From assembly GCA_021904315.1 (NCBI GenBank), contig CM038922.1, positions 3,571,347 to 3,635,346 on the forward strand: 64,000 nucleotides of DNA. The letters are read 5' to 3'. Positions 59,396-64,000 of this stretch are shown here, piece by piece. This DNA is from Sphagnum magellanicum (lineage: Eukaryota > Streptophyta > Sphagnopsida > Sphagnales > Sphagnaceae). Position 1 is the stretch's first letter, and each line of letters opens with the position of its first letter. The translations under genes were made by a program, and so were the position numbers. The notes below the pieces were generated by a model. That model saw only the letters and a list, made by a program, of their open reading frames with translations, did not search any database and had not been told where the DNA came from.

Positions 59396-62225
59396 GTCAA
59401 CTTAATGTTTCACATTTTTTAACCACTTTGATACCATGCCCAATGACTTTAGATGAAGATGTTTGAGTTCTCCCATTTCTGATGTTCTATCACATCTAAA
59501 CACCATGAAACAAATTTTCCAACAAACTTAGAGTTTCTAGTGGCAAGGTGTAATGTAATGAAAGTTATTGACTTCAAGATTAAAGGGTTTCGAAATTACC
59601 AAAGTTGGAAATTGGTCACAACAAAGTTGTAAAAAAATTCCAATTAAATTGAACTTAAAGTCAATTCAAAGTTGAACTATAGTGGAAAACATAGACATTA
59701 TTTCATTGATCAAAATTTCCAACATTCATCCATAAGCAAGGTTAACCAAGATAGTGAAGCAATCGACATGATAAAGCTTGACAAATTTTGAAAGTGGATT
59801 TCTCCACCATTGATGGTCTATGAATTTACTAACTAAAAATAAAAATCAATGGTCAATTGGTAGCGATGGTCAACACTGTACACTTACCAACTTAGTTAAA
59901 AAGTTGACTAAGTTGAGGTGTGAAACGAGCCACGTGGAATCTGTTGGAATAAATATAACTATGCAATTGAAGGCAAGTTGAACTTAATTGTAGTCCAAAA
60001 TTGTTTGGTTAGAAAATGGCCTTTTTCTCTTAGTGCATGGTGTAGAGGGATAGTTCAAGCAACCAAAAATCTTTAAACCTTAACCCTCTATGCAATATGT
60101 TGTTCTTGTGTTTTTGTTATGATGTTTGCAATACTTGTTTCATTTCAATGAATTTTGTTGATTTGGTTGGTATGAGCCTTGAAGTGTATGCAATATCTAT
60201 TTTGAACGTAATCTTCCATTAAAGTAGTATGTAATTTTGACTTGTTTTGTTTTATTGTAGGCAATCTCCTTCTGTAGTGGCTAGGGTCTTCAAGATTAGG
60301 GTTCAATACCCCTAGGAGATTTTAACATTAGAGTCTAATATCTATTAATTTTTGCACCTTGTTGCCATTTTTTTCACCACTGAAATGCAAGTGTTAATCA
60401 ACTTACCTACATGAAATCTCACTCAATAACCATTTACCTACATGGAGTTTCACATAGTAGCAATTGTTTTTGCCTTGGGTTCTAATTAGTTGTTAATTTG
60501 TATACCTTAAATAACATAAGGTTGCTTCTCATTTCTTGTTCTACATTTGATTTTGTTGCTAGTTCATAGGCTTGTTTGAACATGCATAACCATTTGATCA
60601 ACCAAAAAAATAAATTTAGTTGCCAAATTTGCATACTTAAACTACTTGCTAATAGCCACTTGTGCCGCATTATAAACATGAGAAAAAAACATTAATCCAC
60701 ATTCACCAATATATAACAAGAAGGTACACATTGTTAAGATCAACTCAAATGGATTAGTATGGAGTGCACAATGATGATGTGATTACATGTAGGGTGAAAC
60801 TCGTGGTGGGGGAAAGTTTCCAAATGTAGGGCCAGATTAGACTATTACTTTGTCCTAAACCCTGTGTTTTGTGATTAATGACCCCCACCGATTGGCCTTT
60901 TGACCCATTAAGCATGGAATGAACCTTATCATAAACCTAAACATATGTAAATTGTGGTTTTGGTAATGCTTTCCCCTTAGGGTCTTACCTACCACTTTGC
61001 GTACCTTAACACATGTGCTTACATGTGTAATTACTAGTTATCTTTAACTTTTGGTTTGTGATGTTTTTTCAAAGATGGACATAATTTCTTTCTATAGTTG
61101 AACCTTTAGGGTGTAGGGGTTTTGGAGTATGATTTGAATTGGAGTTATTATCATTTTCACAAATTGCATAAGCACATTCAAATTAATAAGAGTTGATTTT
61201 GCAAAAAGATAGAATGGTAAATTTAAGAATCACATTTTTCATTCAAAATCACCATAGTTCTGAGTGTGTTATTATTTACACTGATATTGCCCCTGTTAGA
61301 CTCTTATATATGAGAAGGGTAATGGCCTTTCCTTGTTCTTAAGGTGCATTTGGCCTCATTCCCAAGCATCCAAAAACAAGGAATGGTGAAGGGCCTTAAT
61401 GTTTTCCTACCCTAATTTTTTCCCTGCCTTTTTTTCTCCCCATCCAACCATTTTTTCCTTTACATGTTCATGTTGGCACCTATATATGTTGTTCACACTC
61501 CATTGTTCCCATTTCTTTTAATTTTTAACAATTTTATAGAGGGGAATGAGCCAAAAGAATTACTAGAAAGATAAAACAAAAAACCAAAGGTGAAAAAATG
61601 CTTAAAGGAGATAGTTACAAGTAAGTGCATAATTATAAGGTAAAAGTCAAGGAGTTCTTGACCCCCGAGGTGGGAATGGAAGATGGTTATTTAAGGACTT
61701 CTTTGCTCAGAGGGAGATTGACATGCTTTTTAAAGTAGATTTTCAAGTGAGGATTCACTTAGTTAGGTCCAAGTTTGGACCATCACATGGTGGTACATGT
61801 GGCAACTTAGGTTATGGGTTCAAATGTTGGGTTGAGTTCAACTTTTGGTTTGATAACATTCATGAGTCATGAAGGTGTCAATGAATGAAGGTTTGAGGAA
61901 AGGGGCTTAAGGAGATGTCTTTGACGCATTCAATTTTTGAATTAAACATAAGTCTATGGTTAGATTAGAAGATGAAAGATCATAATTTCAAATGAAAAAT
62001 CTTTAGACACTTGGGAAGTCTGTGTAGCAAATTGAATCTCACTTGTGTAAAGGTCGAGGTTAACCCTAGGTTATAAAATGAGTCTAAATATCAAAGCTCA
62101 TCAATATGTGGTTTGCCATGTGTAGATAGTTTAAGTGTTTAGTGAGGAGCGTGAACTTAAACAAAAACACAGGGACACCGAGATGGATTTGGGTACGACA
62201 AAAATAACCCAACATAAAGAGTACA
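59395..62225. other. No gene recognised
   Basis: AT-rich to mixed sequence. A TGTTGGAATAAATA word at 59.94 kb resembles the start of a Copia LTR, but no end or internal part was found. A compact tRNA-like segment at 60.26-60.32 kb is listed separately. Confidence 0.35.
60263..60321 (+). other. tRNA-like compact fold, 59 bases
   Basis: AATCTCC at the left pairs perfectly with GGAGATT at the right like an acceptor stem. Inside are GTAGTGGCTAGGG (box-A-like) and AGGGTTCAATACCCCT (box B with a T-arm-like hairpin). At 59 bases it is too short for a nuclear tRNA and lacks a proper anticodon arm. A truncated tRNA or SINE head is likelier. Confidence 0.35.
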
Positions 62226-62229
62226 TGCA

Positions 62230-62257
62230 ATTATTATTATTATTATTATTATTATTT
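62230..62257. repeat. (ATT)n microsatellite
   Basis: About nine uninterrupted TTA/ATT units. Confidence 0.95.
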
Positions 62258-62259
62258 CT

Positions 62260-63700
62260 TCCATGATATGAGGCAAGTACCCGTTAATTATCATGGAGAA
62301 AAATGAAAAAACTACATTGGGCTTTACATTTTACAATAGAGCCTCTAGATACACTAGGAAATTTGGCTTGGTGCTTTACAATGTTAGAAGATTTGCTCTC
62401 ATGCCTTTCAGGTTCTTTCACATGTAAAATAGAATTGTTCATCATCGATCACTACCTTATCATCAAACATATATTTAGATCTTTGTCATTTGTGTTTCAT
62501 TTTGAGTGATTTAAAATGTTATGGGAGCACTACTTCAAGCTTTAGAAACCATCTTTGAAGTGCAAAGGAAAATGAGTAATGAAAAAATAGCAAGAAGAAA
62601 AATAAGTTTTTCAACTTACAAAATGAGTTTTTTTTTCCTTTTTTTTTTTCTCTTTGCACTCGTCCTACTTTTAGAGCTCATAAATTTCTTGTTTTTTTGT
62701 TCATTTTAAATGATTTAAAATGCTATAGGAGTGCCACCTTCAATTCTACAAATCATCTTTGAATGCTAATTGCAATAGAGAATGTTTGGGTGTTTGGGAA
62801 TCGGTGTTGTAATGTTCTGTGGTTTGTTTTTTAAAGTTCTTGACCCCCTCTACTTTTGAGGGGCCTTAACTTTCTCATTTCTAATCGTTTTTTGATGATT
62901 TTTAGTGTGTTGGATGTGCTAGGAGGAGTCCTAGTTTTGTCAGGACGCCAAAAACAAAGGACCCTCCCCTTGGATCTGGCATGCCCTGGGTGTTTAAGTG
63001 TCTGCCCACTGACCGTTCTACCTTACTATGGAATAGTCAAGCCCATTGTGTTGGGTGAGGTGCCAGGTGAGGCTGTTAATGCAAGCTTGGTGACGCACCC
63101 AATATAATGGGCAATGTTGAGACCATTCCATGATGTTAAGGTCTGGGGTGACAGATTCAAAAACTTTCTTGAAAAATTCATGCTCAACCAAGATTTTGGT
63201 CACTACTTCAAATGTATGATCGTTAGTTACATTTTGGTCAACAGACACATTTTGGTCACTTTTACAAGTGCATGAGCATACACTTTGCAAGAATATGATC
63301 ATAAAAAAATGATCATACCATTGCAAGATTATATCATATAAAGTGTGGTCAAGAAAATGTCATAAAACACGCTGCATTTTGTGGCAGTGCAAATGGAGGG
63401 TGTTGTATATCTGGTAAAGGAGTTGTGAGAAATGAGCGAGCATTTTGAAAAGTGAAATGCCTGCAGAGGTAGGCATTCTGCTTTTTGAAATGCCCGCAGT
63501 ACTTTTTTTAATACCGTGATACCCATCTGGTACCTGTTAGGTGTCATGATAAAAAAGGTAAGAAATGTGTCACATTTACACCATGCAACACCCTTGTATG
63601 GGGGACATTCCCCAAATAATGGGCCCTCAGCCAATTACCCTGCACATAATCTGCCACCCCAGACCTTAATGTATATTTTTCTAATCTACACACAGAGATG
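62260..63700. other. No gene assigned; single-copy-looking towards the right
   Basis: From about 62.85 kb GC rises. ATGATCATAAAAAAATGATCAT near 63.29-63.32 kb (shortened here to its two ATGATCAT arms) can form a small hairpin. ACATTTTGGTCAAC and ACATTTTGGTCACT are direct repeats at 63.23-63.26 kb. No coding region is recognised. Confidence 0.4.
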
Positions 63701-63995
63701 TTTTGTGTCACAAAGTTGACACTGTTGTGGGTTTTCTGGTTCTACAGAGCAACAAAGCAGTTCCAGTAAGCCCAACCCTTTTGACCACAAACAGTACAAA
63801 TAGTCTTGACTTTGTTGGATCAGAAGTTGTTTGCTCAAAGCGCCACAAACGGGAGTTGTAACTGCTGTGGTCTTGGAGTCCGATACATGCATTTAGCTGG
63901 CCTTCTCTAATCAAACGGTTCAGATGAAGGTGTTGCTGAGGGTGGAATTGAAGCAAATCAGCTGAAACCTCCCTCCCTTTCATGACTTTCATTAG
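63686..63995 (-). other. Protein-like minus-strand frame at the window edge, unrecognised
   Basis: A 94-codon frame from 63992 reads MKVMKGREVSADLLQFHPQQ, then HLHLNRLIREGQLNACIGLQ, then RLWRFEQTTSDPTK, then becomes hydrophobic. In a second frame CTVCGQKGWAYWNC has the CX2C and final Cys spacing of a CCHC zinc knuckle with Trp where His is expected. Codon use is more balanced than in the surrounding AT-rich DNA, so it may be an exon or an eroded element. No family is recognised, and the sequence may continue beyond the window. Confidence 0.25.
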
Positions 63996-64000
63996 AATCT

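Noticed and set aside
60263-60321. Functional tRNA gene
   Set aside because: 59 bases is too short and there is no proper anticodon arm, although the outer stem and box B are good.
59940-60330. Copia LTR
   Set aside because: A TGTTGGAATAAATA word alone is not enough. No matching end, primer-binding site or second copy was seen.

Overview
The window is a piece of nuclear DNA from a large-genome land plant, most likely a gymnosperm. The evidence is a strongly AT-rich, CpG-poor background, no compact genes, and decayed transposable elements of almost every plant superfamily whose peptides still align by eye. The gymnosperm call is inference from the style of the repeats. Bacterial features (operons, ribosome binding sites, CRISPR arrays) are absent.

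Layout. 0-1.2 kb: degenerate CTAA/TTAGG-type repeat with a tRNA-like (SINE) head. 2-2.8 kb: Ty3/Gypsy reverse-transcriptase fossil (minus strand). 3.2 kb: one copy of a dispersed repeat. 4.9-5.7 kb: fragment of a Gypsy-type LTR. 9.0-10.6 kb: hAT transposase remnant. 11.3-14.4 kb: GC-richer, single-copy-looking block with a SINE and two short dispersed repeat families. 17.2-17.7 kb: the longest open frame that is not clearly a known element. 18.3-19.3 kb: PIF/Harbinger transposase remnant (minus). 20.3-25.4 kb: minisatellites and more CTAA/TAGGTA repeat. 25.6-26.3 kb: hAT remnant (minus). 27.7-29.2 kb: apparently full-length solo LTR with an internal 555-bp tandem duplication. 30.3-30.6 kb: retroelement C-terminal fragment. 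31.5-33.3 kb: the only CpG-rich part, with a candidate promoter (telobox) and first exon. 35.8-36.2 kb: Helitron Rep fragment. 36.4-40.8 kb: single-copy-looking block. 40.9-43 kb: minisatellites. 43.6-45.9 kb: MULE transposase with SWIM finger and one probable intron. 46-50 kb: spaced GGTATTGCA-like words and a 43-bp minisatellite. 51.4-51.6 kb: exon-like DUF1771 (Smr-associated) host fragment. 52.3-53.1 kb: tandem array of hairpin-forming units. 55.7-59.4 kb: composite of hAT, dispersed repeat, Gypsy pol, LTR fragment and CACTA pieces. 60-64 kb: mostly unassigned sequence.

No gene here can be shown to be whole. The best host-gene signals are the CpG-rich telobox promoter and first exon near 33.1 kb (+) and the DUF1771 exon at 51.5 kb (-). 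The rest works only as a record of transposition: autonomous DNA elements (MULE, hAT, PIF/Harbinger, CACTA, Helitron), Gypsy elements and SINEs, all decayed. I found no convincing undescribed multi-gene system. The most interesting items are a PHD finger at the C-terminal end of the Gypsy integrase polyprotein, the hairpin-unit satellite, and the widely scattered degenerate short-word repeats.
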